From the NCBI GenBank assembly GCA_965153355.1, contig OZ231126.1, positions 102,114,001-102,178,000 of the forward strand: 64,000 nucleotides of DNA. Direction: 5' to 3'. Shown piece after piece: positions 10,101 through 20,869 of the stretch (the first letter of the stretch is position 1; each line of letters opens with the position of its first letter). The position numbers were made by a program, and so were the translations under genes. Origin of the DNA: Flaccisagitta enflata. Lineage: Eukaryota; Chaetognatha; Sagittoidea; Aphragmophora. Below the pieces are notes generated by a model. The model had not been told where the DNA came from and did no database searches. It saw only the letters and a list, made by a program, of their open reading frames with translations.

Positions 10101-10275
10101 TGCTTCCTCCCACAATCATGCAGCGCAGGGCAACCGGTATTGCTGACCACATTTTTCCCTTGGGTGACTGGTTTTATGATATCTTGTATCTAACTAGTCA
10201 TCCAAGGATCGCACATGGTCAGCAGTACCCGATGCCCTGCTTGGAGTGATCCAGTGAAAAAGTGGAGTGAAAACA

Positions 10276-10738
10276 GGGCAGCGGCCCCAAAGGGCCGATG
10301 TCCTGTAGAACACAGGGGGGAATTTCCATATGTCCTGAGGGGGCATATTTCAGGCCTTAGATGACTGATTAAGACCACTGAAGGCATATTTGAAGGCTGG
10401 AGGGCAGAATTAAGGCTTGGAGAGCCGATTTGATGTTTGGAGGGCAAATTTAAGCCATGGAGGGCAAATTTAAGCCGTGGAGGGCTATTTGAGGGTCTGG
10501 AAGGCAGATTTGAGGTCTGGAGGTCAGATGTGAGGTGAGGGGGGGCTGATTCGAAGACAGGAAAGCTGATTTGAGGCCTGGAGGGCTGAATTGAGGGCTG
10601 GGAGGGCAAATTTGAGGGCTGGGAGAGCAAATTTGAGGCCAATAGGGGGGGGACAGAAGGACGGACGGACGGAAGGACGGACATATGGAAATTCCCCCCT
10701 GTGTTCTACAGGACATCGGCCCTTTGGGGCTGCTGCCC
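10276..10738. mobile_element. Family A foldback element, copy 3 (463 bp, best preserved)
   Basis: Positions 10276-10335 and 10679-10738 are inverted copies of each other over 60 bases with one difference (GCGG versus GCAG). The interior is a minisatellite of roughly 21-bp units with GGAGGGCAAATTTGAGGC-like sequence plus a GGACGGAC tract. Near-identical termini suggest recent mobility or gene conversion. No obvious target duplication was found. Confidence 0.88.
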
Positions 10739-11068
10739 AAAAAGGATGCATCTATTGGATATAAGCATAAGCAATAATAACTAGCATTAGTCACATAAGG
10801 CTTAGATGGTCAGTGGTACCTGATGCCCTTAAGATGAGGGGCAGCCGCCCCATACAGACAGATAACCTATGCTTATGTGGCTGGGTTTGGGCCTCCAATC
10901 TGAGATTAGGTCTCCAAAGCTTGGATTTGCATATCCAAGGCTAGGATTTGAATCCCCAGGGGTGGAAGGGGGGGGGGGAAGAACGCCTAATATCTAAGTC
11001 CCAAAGACCTTAAGTGTGGTTGTTCATAGCAGTTTTCCTTCATTGGTCTGTCTATTCTTCTGTCTACG

Positions 11069-11071
<3 letters not shown>
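10739..11071. other. No recognisable feature
   Basis: It contains a short G-run near 10970 and a loose repeat of GGCTTGGATT-like words; nothing codes. Confidence 0.4.

Positions 11072-11167
<96 letters not shown>
11072..11167. repeat. (CT)n microsatellite
   Basis: About 45 CT units with two interruptions at the 3' end. Confidence 0.98.
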
Positions 11168-11212
11168 TTTACTCAGCCAAAGCTCATGAAACACTGTTTT
11201 TCCTCACACTAA

Positions 11213-11305
11213 AGGTGCGACAAAGCACCTCTATAACTGGCTGTGTCCATTGGTCGGTTGGTCAGTTAACGCATTTGTTTCACGATCCGCACCTTATTGG
11301 CCTTG
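11213..11305 (+). repeat. Hairpin repeat B, diverged copy
   Basis: It begins with the AGGTGC-GACAAA-GCACCT stem-loop followed by TCTATAAC, a GTCC/GGTCGG tract and ends ATTGGCCTTGTTT, the layout of family B with a different stem sequence. Confidence 0.65.
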
Positions 11306-11380
11306 TTTTCTTCATGAGAATCTAATTTGTAAGAATATCGAGGTACGAAATCACTCCCAAATTAAGAATATTGTAGCTTT

Positions 11381-11528
11381 TTAGTCGCGGACACGCGACT
11401 CTACAACTTGCTGTGTCGGTCGGTCACTCGGTCGGTAGGTCCGTCACATTTTTGAATTCCGAGCTGTTTTCGAATTACTTCTCCTGCCCAAACGTCCGCG
11501 ACTGGATTGCCGTGTATCCGGCCTTGTT
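11381..11528 (+). repeat. Hairpin repeat B (reference copy)
   Basis: Family B is a dispersed repeat of about 150 bp. The order is TTAG, a stem-loop (here GTCGCG-GACA-CGCGAC), TCTA..., a GGTCGGTC-rich tract, CTCCTGCCCA, CGTCCGCGACT, and the end CGTGTATCCGGCCTTGTT. It occurs in both orientations through the window without terminal inverted repeats or coding sequence; a MITE or SINE-like origin is possible. Confidence 0.8.
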
Positions 11529-12325
11529 CATTGGAATCTATCTCTGTCTCTTTTGAAGGCTTCGGCCAAAAAATGATGTTCTTACAAAAAAAAAGCAAAG
11601 TGTAATTGATCCTCATTTCTGCTGAAAACTTGAAACAAGCCCAATCAGGCAACAATACATTCTGCATCAACTTTTCATCCAAAGGTATTTCTTCACCATT
11701 AGAGATCTAGTGTAAGCGATGGTTTGCAGTTGTTTTCAACCATAGGAAAATTTTTCCGCGTTTATCTCACAAGACCTCATGATTAAGTCACCTTTTTAAA
11801 CAGGAATAAGGTTTTTCACCGTATATGCCCCTGCCCACCCGTCCGCAACAATATTGTTACCCTGCGTCACTTGTTTGTTTTTGTCAAATGATTCATATTG
11901 TGATATATGTCTACTTGTCAGCTGGAAATCAAAATCAATGTGCCTCTTCTTGCCTCTCATGTCTTATATTGATTTTAATTTGGAGGATCTGTTTATTTTT
12001 ACCACGAAGTAATGTTTAGTTCTTATATTTTCATCCGATCTTGTTGAGAAGCCTATTAACCCACTCACACATAAAAGGTGAGCGGGAATACATGTAGGGT
12101 ATAGGCTGGGGTATCGTCAGAGGATGGCTTGATGAGGATTTTTGGTTTTGGGGAACCAGTGATATTACATCACTCATGATGGAATCCATATGCCAATCGA
12201 CTAATTTGACTACATGACTATAAAGAATCCATCTTACAAATTGAAGCAGTTGACTCACATTTCTGTTGAGTTCTATATGCCATCTTGGTTTTGGATCGAA
12301 TCCCACCCGCAATTAGTTTGTTTGT
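11529..12325. other. Mostly unclassified; degraded family B piece near 11825
   Basis: Around 11825-11860 the stretch GCCCCTGCCCACCCGTCCGC matches the 3' half of family B; the remainder shows no feature. Confidence 0.45.
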
Positions 12326-12440
12326 CCCCCCCCTTATCCGGTCCGTCAGGCCTAAAATCTGGCTGCTCAGGCCTCAAATCCAGCCTCTCAGGCCACAGAT
12401 CCAGCCTCTCAGGCCTCTAATCCAGCCTCTCAGGCCTAGA
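12326..12440. repeat. Family A internal array fragment
   Basis: A C-run and TCCGGTCCGTCAGGCC lead into five CAGGCC-containing units; neither terminus of family A is present. Confidence 0.65.
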
Positions 12441-12755
12441 GACCTAGAATTGTAAGCTTCCTATGCAAGTTTCTAGAACTGTAAGCTTTCTAAGCAGGAA
12501 AACCTAGAATCGTAAGCATTGTAGAAAGCTACATTTGTCATCATATTTAACCTATTTACAGAGGAGTGGCGACAATAATTTTTGCATCGATAAGTGAGTA
12601 TTCTCGCTCTTGATATTGACCCAAAAAACCAAAAAAAATCAAAGCAGCGCTTTTGAGATTATGAAGAAAAAAATCTTTTCCTCTTTGTTTTTGAGTCCAG
12701 AAAACCTACAATCGTAAGCCTTCTAACCCATGAACCTAGGATCGTAAGAATTATA
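12441..12755. repeat. Diverged minisatellite, CCTAGAATCGTAAGC core
   Basis: At least five copies of an AACCTAGAATCGTAAGC-like word occur, the first four spaced about 35-40 bases and the last two after an AT-rich gap. Confidence 0.6.
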
Positions 12756-12816
12756 GGATAACCGGCTGTCAGGAAAAAGAAGGAAAAAACGTAAAAACCT
12801 GAAACATTTGATGACA

Positions 12817-13341
12817 TTACTTTTCACTGCCCAGAACTTGTGTTTGCAATGAACAGCAATGACAAAAATCCTTAATCCTTGACTCACTTTCCATTGTATT
12901 CTTCTTCATTTCGTCAATCTTCAAATCCATGTTTCCAAGTTGCTTTTCCATTCCCTTTAGTTGCCTTTTCCAAAGTGTCATGATGTTTCTCAAATCGTTA
13001 ATCCATGACAGTCCTCCTGAGTATTGAACCACATTTTCATCATCTTCCTCTCCCTCTTCATCTTCTTCTCCCACTTCCTCATCCTCTTTCTCCTCCTCTT
13101 CCTCTTCCTCTTCATCCTCCTCGCGAGGTTGTCCGTGTAATACCTTTTTGGCAACTCTTTTCTGATGATTACCGCCTTTCGTCAAATTCTTGGCTAGTTC
13201 CTTCATTTCACCCTCCTCGTCGTCATAGTGCTTCTTTAATGAATTTGTTTGATGATTTTTGTTGGTTGTTGGCGGAAGAACGTAAGAAATGACGACTCCA
13301 TGATTTTCCCCTTGGCTAAGTTCATTATGGGCATTTTGCAA
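12817..13341 (-). CDS. Possible coding exon: acidic coiled-coil protein of unknown function
   Basis: I do not recognise this protein. The open stretch on the minus strand spans about 174 codons. It has a basic N-terminal third (KNLTKGGNHQKRVAKKV), an uninterrupted Glu/Asp block of about 40 residues, then a segment with heptad-like spacing (LWKRQLKGMEKQLGNMDLKI) and a Cys-rich tail (CHCC). The upstream boundary has TTG, not ATG, preceded by an in-frame TAA, so a first exon is unlikely; an internal or terminal exon, or a pseudogene, is possible. The acidic block comes from a CTCCTC-type low-complexity tract and could be chance. The C-terminal amphipathic part is the best argument for real coding sequence. 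Confidence 0.3.
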   Translation of the reverse strand: MQNAHNELSQGENHGVVISYVLPPTTNKNHQTNSLKKHYDDEEGEMKELAKNLTKGGNHQKRVAKKVLHGQPREEDEEEEEEEEKEDEEVGEEDEEGEEDDENVVQYSGGLSWINDLRNIMTLWKRQLKGMEKQLGNMDLKIDEMKKNTMESESRIKDFCHCCSLQTQVLGSEK

Positions 13342-13555
13342 TTTTTTTTACCCACACAATTGTTAATTACTACATGATTATTGGAATCAAATCCTGGTAG
13401 GTAAACCCATGAAAAAAATGAAGAAAAAAATATAAAACCACATAAGAAAAAACAAGGCCAATATGTGCAACATATGGATTGTTGAATGAATGTATTACAG
13501 ACAGACAGACCAACCAATGGACAAAGACTCTTATTGATGTGTGTTGTCACACATA

Positions 13556-14097
13556 CCGGGTGGACAAAAAAAAGGTAGCTCTGTATCTAAAAAAAGTAAA
13601 AACTGTTTTTGATGGCTTATTATGTGAATATTTAAAATGGTGAATCTCTGAATTTGTATATATGATTAAAATATATATATATAAATCATGTATGATAAAC
13701 AAAAATGATTTTTTCTGAGTATTATTGCCTTTTTATAACCAAAAGTGATAATTGATTATCATCAGTGTTTTGGGTGTGCATTAGGGTTTTTTTTTAAGAA
13801 GTTTTGGTTTTTATGCTTTCCTAAGACCCACTTTTATTTAACTACCTTCATTCAAAAGTAAATTTTATCAAAATCAATGATTTTTAGTCAGATTTAAGCA
13901 AAATTCTTAAAGTGGTCCATAATTCAATTCAGTTTTTTTAAAATGAAATGGAAAATATTGATCCTCATGAAAAATGTTCATAATGGAACATGTAGGCGAC
14001 AATCATATCTAGGTAGCTAAAAAAAATGTTTTACTTAGGAGAAATTTTAAAAGTGTTTTGAAAAAAATTAAAAGCTATTTTTTTAAAGACCACCCGT
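13556..14097. mobile_element. TA-flanked MITE, 542 bp (Tc1/mariner-like termini)
   Basis: The left end CCGGGTGGACAAAAAAAAGG pairs with the right end, which read inward is ACGGGTGGTCTTTAAAAAAA, and TAGCT follows on both sides. TA dinucleotides flank both ends (13554-13555 and 14098-14099), the target preference of the Tc1/mariner superfamily. The interior is AT-rich and non-coding. Confidence 0.72.
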
Positions 14098-14201
14098 TAA
14101 CAAAAGGAGAAAAAGCATACTAAGGAGGAGAAAGTTATTTCTTAGATTGGGTTTGATTCATGTGAATGGATTTTGATAGATGCTTGTATAAAACAGGACT
14201 C

Positions 14202-14640
14202 TCAAAGTGCCCTTAATGAGCCTGACCTTATCAAACACGCTTCCACTGCTTGAGTAAGCTGAGTTAAGAATTGAATTTCCTCAGTAACATTTGTATCTTT
14301 ATTGAGCTGCTCCGGACTTGTGTAGGCAAAAGAGTCATCGTTGATGGTATAACTGCCGCTCTTCTTTGTAATCCAGTTACCATTGAGAAAGTATGTCGTG
14401 CGTCGAAGAGCCAAAATGTTGTTGCTTTGTTTCTTCTGAGCTATGTTCACGTCGCATGCCCCAGTAGGTATTGTGTTGAAACAGTGGTAGCCATTCTTCA
14501 AATATTTCCGAGAAAAGACGTTTTTGACAGATTCGCATTTCTTTGACAAAGCAGCATTGTTGCAAACTTGACATGACTCCCTTTTGATGTTGGACTCAGT
14601 AAGTTGCTGAATGTTGAAAGGGAAAGTGATCTCAGGTATG
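14202..14640 (-). CDS. Possible coding exon of unknown function
   Basis: On the minus strand about 146 codons are open and end at TGA/TAA near 14202. The residues are mixed rather than low-complexity, with four cysteines in the first half (CQVCNNAALSKKC and GYHC) and a tail LTQAVEACLIRSGSLRAL. Just upstream in its own direction is a pyrimidine-rich (GTT)n stretch followed by CATACCTGAG, which could serve as a splice acceptor, so an internal or terminal exon beginning near ITFPFNIQQL is plausible. I recognise no domain. The 130-residue valine run that precedes it in the same frame is translation of the microsatellite and should not be counted as protein. Confidence 0.35.
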
Positions 14641-14686
14641 GAACAAAATTCATGATTATCAACCCAACAAGAACAAGAACAACAAA

Positions 14687-15090
<404 letters not shown>

Positions 15091-15103
15091 ATTGTGTGAC
15101 ATA

Positions 15104-15610
15104 ACAGGGTGTGCAAAAAATGCTTTACTCAGTCTATTGCTTGGAATCCATACTTATTATAGAAATTTAAACCAGAGTATCTCAGTTGGTCATACTAAAA
15201 GTAGAAATTCAAAACAGCTGATAAAATTTCTATACATGGTCACACCATGTGTTTAAGAAAAAACAGAAATTCAGATTTTGACACAATTTTTTTTGCAAAG
15301 CTATGTCTCTCCAAAAATGGAGGATATTGTAACTTTATTGGGCCCTTTATACATTTTTTTGGAAAAAATGCATCATGGCCAGTTGGTCTTATCAACTAAG
15401 AGTGGTTTCAGTCAACAAAAATGATATATAAATCAAATATAAACAAGAGATAAATGTTTATTGAAAAAATAAAGAAATCTTTTTTAACCTTCTACTTATT
15501 TACCTGTTAGCCTAAAATGCAATCTGCTGTCTCTCATCCATCCTTTTTCCCCAGCTAAAGTATAAAATATAACCTCATTTTTAACTTACGAGTTTTTTTG
15601 CTCACCCTGT
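15104..15610. mobile_element. TA-flanked MITE, 507 bp (Tc1/mariner-like termini)
   Basis: The termini are ACAGGGTGTGCAAAAAA on the left and, read inward, ACAGGGTGAGCAAAAAAA on the right, each bordered by TA (15102-15103, 15611-15612). Flanking sequence on both sides carries the TTGTGTGACATA motif of the repeat seen at 17.4-17.7 kb, so it appears to have inserted into that repeat. No coding sequence inside. Confidence 0.8.
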
Positions 15611-15689
15611 TACATTGGAGAAAACTGGGTTGTGTGACATACTTCTTAGTGTGGGGGTAGTGAATTGAAACATAAAAGTCAATAAGTTT

Positions 15690-16330
15690 TTTACCAGTTT
15701 CTGGTGCAATGGTTGCAATAATATTTGAGTATCATATGCTTGTGCAACGGTTATTTGATCATGTGTTTCAGAAAAAAATTTTCTTGCATACCATTTGCTT
15801 GTGCAACGGTTTCTTGAAGATGCTCACACATCAACTTATATAAAATAATCATCAATGAATTTCTTACCAATTGCTAGTGTAGCAAATAGAATGATAATTG
15901 GATACCATCTGCTAGAGCAATGGTTAATCTGATTATGTATTACGGAATCAATCAGTGCCCCTGAACAAAATTTGCTTGTGAAATGATTCATTGAAGATAC
16001 TTGTGCGTCAAGTTTTTAGGATTTAAAGGAGAAGAACTTATCTTATATCCCGCATTAAAAGCCTTGAATTTCCAAGGTACTTCAGCTCAATTGATTGTGA
16101 CAGCTCATGTTATCCACTTTCATGGACTTTTATCATCATGGCTGACTCATTGAGTCAATGACTCAATCTTTGGAGTCTGGTTGAGCACCATTTCAATAAA
16201 ATCATGATCTAAAGTGCATTTCTTAAGTTTCTACCACAGCTTTGGTTCTGATGGTATGGAGCAATACAGGAATAAAATGACCTTTTACGCACCATCTGCA
16301 TTATCAATGGTTTTCTAATGAAGCTTGTGC
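15690..16330. repeat. Strongly diverged tandem repeat, TTTGCTTGTGCAACGGTT core
   Basis: Seven recognisable copies of a word close to ACCATTTGCTTGTGCAACGG (near 15697, 15735, 15788, 15865, 15902, 15965, 16288), mostly 40-80 bases apart and often followed by TGAAGATGCTTGTGC. Confidence 0.55.
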
Positions 16331-17097
16331 ATTATTTTTGTGTAAAATTAAAACACTAACTAAATGATAATGCATGGCAAAAGCCTCGATTTCAGGATGC
16401 TTGAGTTTGTGCTTGAGCTCTGTTAATTGTGAAAGTGCATGTTATCCATTCCAAGGATTTTTAGTCGCATGTTACATGACTCTAAAAGCCACTTTATGAT
16501 CTGTTGGTCTGTTGATCCATCAATTCTGTTTTTCCATCCATCACAACTAACTTTAAAGGTATTTTTTTCGTTTTTACACTTTAAAACATAAAAGAATACA
16601 CTTGGAGGTCATTTTGAAAATGACAGTTTGTCTGTCTGGTATTTTGTGAAGATGCCAATACATGTGACTTAGGTCCAATGACCTTGTTGTACTCATGGCA
16701 GGCTCAATCTTTAAATGGAGTCTTTAGATGAGAACATTCTCACAAAAACTTGATTTCTAAAAAAAATCACATGTATGAAAACACCACATTTTGCCTAATA
16801 AACAATCAAGAATTTTACATAGAGTGGAAAACTGCAATAATGGACCTACTTTTAAAGATTCCCCAACAATAAAGGTCAACATTTTTAGGTCCCTAATGAT
16901 AGTTATCAATATATTATCACCACTTTTTATAGGTGAACCTGAGATAACCATGAAAAATCTTCAGTCTTAATGGGACCAATGAGGTGGGGTCCTACTGTAT
17001 TTCTTTCTTTTTAGGTTCAAGCCTAAGAGGACTGGCTGGGGGTCTCAGGGGGGACAGAGTGTACGCCTGCACAGCTATGTGCACATAAAGATTCTGT
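16331..17097. other. Unclassified AT-rich interval
   Basis: A degraded family B start may lie near 16459-16520 (TTTTAGTCGCATGTTACATG); no other feature is visible. Confidence 0.35.
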
Positions 17098-17242
17098 TTT
17101 TAGTCACGTGCATGCGACTCTACAACCCGCTCTGTCCGTCTGTCAGTTGGTCTGTCAGTCGGTACGTCCATCATGCTTAGCTTTTTTTTGCTGCCCCTGC
17201 CCACCCGCACACGACTAAGGTAGCCATGTATCCGGCCTTGTT
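17098..17242 (+). repeat. Hairpin repeat B, copy with GTCACGTGCATGCGAC head
   Basis: It has the complete layout: head stem-loop, CTCTACAACC, GTCCGTCTGTCAGTTGG tract, GCCCCTGCCCACCCGC, CGACTAAGG, GTATCCGGCCTTGTTT. Confidence 0.8.
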
Positions 17243-17439
17243 TACAGAAAATTGGCCCATTAAGGCTGCTGCCCAAAAAAAAACAGCCAGTAAAGAAAAG
17301 TTTTTCTCCATACACATAGTGGACGTGTTCTGAGACGGGGGGTTGGCTTGGCCCCTGGTAAGGGGGCCTTGCTCCCCAGATAGCCCAGGGCCTAGCAAAT
17401 GGTTGATCTTGCCCAGAGTGAGGGATATTGTTCCATCTG

Positions 17440-17700
17440 TCATACATTGAAAAATGATGGACTGAGTTAGGGAAAACTGGTTGGTGCAACATATATTGGA
17501 GAATTCTGGACTCTGTGACATAAATCTTTGAAAACTCAGTGGTGCGACACAAATCAGAGAATTCTGGGCTGTATGACATACACTGGAAAGAACTGGGTGG
17601 TGTGACATACATGGGAGAATTCTGAGCTGTTTGACATTCATTGATTTTTGTGACATACACTGGAGAAAACATGGCTGTGTGACATGTGTGACATGTGACG
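17440..17700. repeat. Minisatellite with GTGTGACATACATGGGAGAATTC-like units
   Basis: Alternating half-units of about 33 bases (a GGAGAATTCTG half and a GAAAACTGGGTGG half), each ending in GTGTGACATA. The same words flank the MITE at 15.1-15.6 kb. Confidence 0.65.
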
Positions 17701-17820
17701 GTTGGGTGACAAATTCGCCTCGAATCCTTCGCCTCTTCCCAAATCGCCCCTCCCAAATTTGTCTCTGCCTAATTCGCAGAACAGAAAAATTTGCCGTTGG
17801 AATAATTCGCCTCCCTAAAT
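17701..17820. repeat. Short AATTCGCCTC-type repeat
   Basis: Five words resembling AATTCGCCTCxxAA recur at 15-25 base spacing. Confidence 0.45.
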
Positions 17821-17847
17821 TTTAAGTCTTTCTCTTTCTCTTTCTCT

Positions 17848-17866
17848 CCATATCATCATCATCATT

Positions 17867-17939
<73 letters not shown>
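17848..17939. repeat. (CAT)n microsatellite
   Basis: About 30 CAT/ATC units with one interruption near the start. Confidence 0.97.
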
Positions 17940-18379
17940 GTAAAAGAAAGCCTTGTTTTAAATGTAAGAACAGTAGAAAATTTTTTTTAAAAAATGAAGA
18001 CACTTGGTTGTGAGCTCTCTTTTACTATTGTCATGGGTGGCGTTTTTCCTGCACTTAGAAAATGTAGGGTGAACATTGTGCTTTACGACATTTAGGAATA
18101 AACCAAAATCATTGTCCAGCAGACATCTTTGGAAGAAAAGATTTAGATGATACCAGTTTTTCATGGAGTAAATAGGTACAACGAAAAAAGGTTCAGATAT
18201 GAAATCACACGCAAAATGATCGGTTTGAGTATTGCCACCTAAACTATGAGAGCCCGTATTTGTGAATGGCAGAGTGGTGGCAGTCAATTCCACTAATCCC
18301 CTTTGTATCGGATTCAAAACAATCCCTCTTTCTCCCCCTCTCTGCTTGGTCTATCTCTCTTGCTCTCCTCTTCCGTTCG

Positions 18380-18381
<2 letters not shown>

Positions 18382-18433
<52 letters not shown>
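18382..18433. repeat. (CT)n microsatellite
   Basis: About 26 uninterrupted CT units. Confidence 0.98.
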
Positions 18434-18436
<3 letters not shown>

Positions 18437-18461
18437 GTGTGTGTCCCGACAAGGTGCCGCC

Positions 18462-18626
18462 ATGGCGGCCCTGGCGGCCCCTTGCCATACGGCCCTGGTC
18501 GCGTGCATGCAACAAAAAAACTCGCATTTCCGTCACTGCTACCCCGCCCCAGTCTGCAGCGACATTGCAGGCTCGTGTTACTTGTTTAACGGACAAATAG
18601 GTCTCAGACGACAAACTGATGGATGA
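18462..18626 (+). CDS. Short open frame behind an ideal translation-start context (weak candidate)
   Basis: The ATG sits in GCCGCCATGG, the optimal vertebrate-style initiation context, and opens 54 codons with six cysteines and a local GC content above its surroundings. No domain, signal peptide or splice site is convincing. The context arises inside a GGCGGC-rich stretch, so it may be coincidence; a first exon with a donor inside the frame cannot be excluded. Confidence 0.15.
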   Translation: MAALAAPCHTALVACMQQKNSHFRHCYPAPVCSDIAGSCYLFNGQIGLRRQTDG

Positions 18627-18629
18627 AAT

Positions 18630-19310
18630 GACGAAGCAACGGATGGATGGACAAACAGAATGACGATCCTCTCATTACGATGTATACGTGGACGCATCAC
18701 GCGCGGATCTTGATACATGAAATTGAAAACCATGTTTTATTTGCCCTAATTTGTATAACACAGTTATTGCACAAGTTAGTGATTGGAAGTTTCCAAAAGT
18801 GAGTCTGCGTGCAACTTCACATCCTTAACGCATTTTTACGGAAGAATGAGAAATAACGAATACTAAAAGTGAAATATCAAAACATTTTGAACTACAGCAC
18901 AATTCTTTAATCAGCAGTGACCCTTTTTATACCCAACAACGTCCAGAAAAGTGTTATGAACATTGAACATACAAACATTTGAAAGCCAAATTTGAGGTCA
19001 TTGACTTTCTGTTGTCAAGTCGGTTATCCCCTGTACCTAACACCCTAATACACGAAAAAAACACATATTGACCTTCCCTAGACGTAACATCGCCACCGCT
19101 GAAAACAACTGAAAACCGCGATTCTTTAGGGAGCGGAACAGGCATAAAAATGGATGGACCAACAGACAGAACAGATACACAGGCAGACAGAAACAAACCG
19201 ACAGACCGATGAAGGGAGAGATGGACCCTTTCATAGAGATGATACAGACGGACAATCTAAAATGTGATTGTATGAAACAAGGCCGGATATAGCCCAAGTC
19301 GGGCTATATT
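18630..19310. repeat. Interval with degraded family B pieces
   Basis: GGATGGATGGACAAAC near 18640 with GACGCATCACGCGC near 18690, and a GACAGACCGATG tract near 19200 leading to CAAGGCCGGATAT near 19280, resemble both ends of family B. The stretch between shows nothing. Confidence 0.45.
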
Positions 19311-19731
19311 TGAGGTCACTAGACTATTTGTGAGGGAGTACGAGATTCAGGAGAAAATCACTTTTTTTTCAAAATATCACTCTTGCTACCCAATAAACAT
19401 GTGAGTAGGGCTTAGTTAAGATGTAGGAAACTTTTTTCAGCTCGATCGGTAGAAAAAAAACCCTGGGATCGCTTAAAAAACTGATTTTTCTATGACTTTT
19501 AACATTTTTTGCATTGATTTTTTGAAGAAAAAAATGTTTTTACTTTTTCCTTCAGCTATTATTTAGATCTAAACCTAGTAAGTGTGCTTGAAATAGTGAA
19601 AGGACCCTGCCAGTCTAGAAATTGACAAAAAAAATCAATTTTTCTCAAAAAATAGACGCAAAAATGATGCAAAGCTGATGATAGAAGGCAATTTTGGTTG
19701 CCAATGCAAAGCATCCCTCTAAGTCTTTGAA

Positions 19732-20869
19732 ATGAAGGATAGTCTTATGGCATATCTGGATCTTGACACAAAATGTCAAAATGTAGTGATCCTTCAAAAT
19801 CTATATAAACAAATGATAGAACCAATCCCAGGTTTGAAATTCAGCTCAGTTGACAGGCATGCTCTTCCAGCTCTCAGGGATGGATTTGGAAGAAAGTACA
19901 AACAAAAATGGATGTAGTCTTTTTACAAACATCTTGAGCAGTATGATGTCAATAAACTGGAAAGTGCGATGTAAGTCTTGCTGAAACAGCTTGCTGCATC
20001 TCTGTCAAGGTATTGAGGAATAAAGTATCATCCCTGTGGACAACAAAGTTGGAGATGATTACTTTGGACATCTTTCTTAATAGCTAAGAAGTAAAGGAGG
20101 TTCTGCTTTCCAACTATCAGTAATAGACTTGTGCTAAAAAAGGTTCAGATCTTGCCATTGGTAATGAGTGAGCCAACATGTTGAAAGACAAGGAGCTCAA
20201 GGCCAAATCAAAAAAGTTCATCAAATTGAAGCAGATATTTCAAAGTCTGAAAGAAAGATCATGAGAGCAAAATTGGCTTTGACAGACAGTGGATCAAACA
20301 AGCTGGCAAGAGATATGGCCAAAAATAAACAGATTTCCTTATGTGTGCAAAATGGAACAAAACACAAGTATATTGCACCGCTCTCATCTTTAGCTGAGGT
20401 TAAAAAGTGCTATGACAGAATTAAAAAGCTGAGTGAGGCAAATCAATTGACTATTCTGCGCCAAGAAGTGAAGTTAAAAAACACTTTATTTTCAGAAATG
20501 TTATATGATTTTGTTTGTTTCAAGCAGTACAATACCACAGTGAAAGAGATGTATGAAAATCTGCTTGCTTTGCACACAGTTGACCCATCTGACAAAGAGG
20601 TTATCACTGTAGAAGATGTCTATGTGACTTCTGAGTCAGTATGTACTCAGTCTGCCAATAAGCAAGCTAAGAGGTCTTGGGTACCTGTGGAGGAGCATCT
20701 GAGAGACTTCAATTGGCCTTTACAAGAAGAATTTGTTGTTACATTTCAAGAAGATGGCTGGAACCTTGGTTCTGTGCAATCTTACAATCAGCAACAAGAT
20801 AACATTTGTGTGCAAGCTCTCATTACTCTGAAAACAAGAGCAAATGATGATCAAGGAAAAATATATTGA
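19732..20869 (+). pseudogene. Decayed coding relic of unknown, possibly transposon-derived, protein
   Basis: Two protein-like stretches lie in the same orientation. The first (61 codons, containing PGLKFSSVDRHALPALRDGF) stops at TAG 19915-19917; traces continue over the next 250 bases in shifting frames. The second runs from about 20200 to a TGA at 20867-20869 with about 220 codons of ordinary composition: a helical, Lys/Glu-rich beginning (KSERKIMRAKLALTDSG), an LSSLAEVKKCYDRIKKL helix, RQEVKLKNTLF, and an aromatic C-terminal part (FNWPLQEEFVVTFQEDGW). A frame change near 20205 joins the two. I do not recognise the family. The mixture of good codon character with several stops and shifts indicates a pseudogene. 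Confidence 0.5.

Noticed and set aside
18303-18614. Open frames of Ser-Leu or Arg-Glu runs
   Set aside because: Translation of (CT)n; the same holds for the (CT)n tracts near 11.1, 49.7, 58.6 and 60.7 kb.
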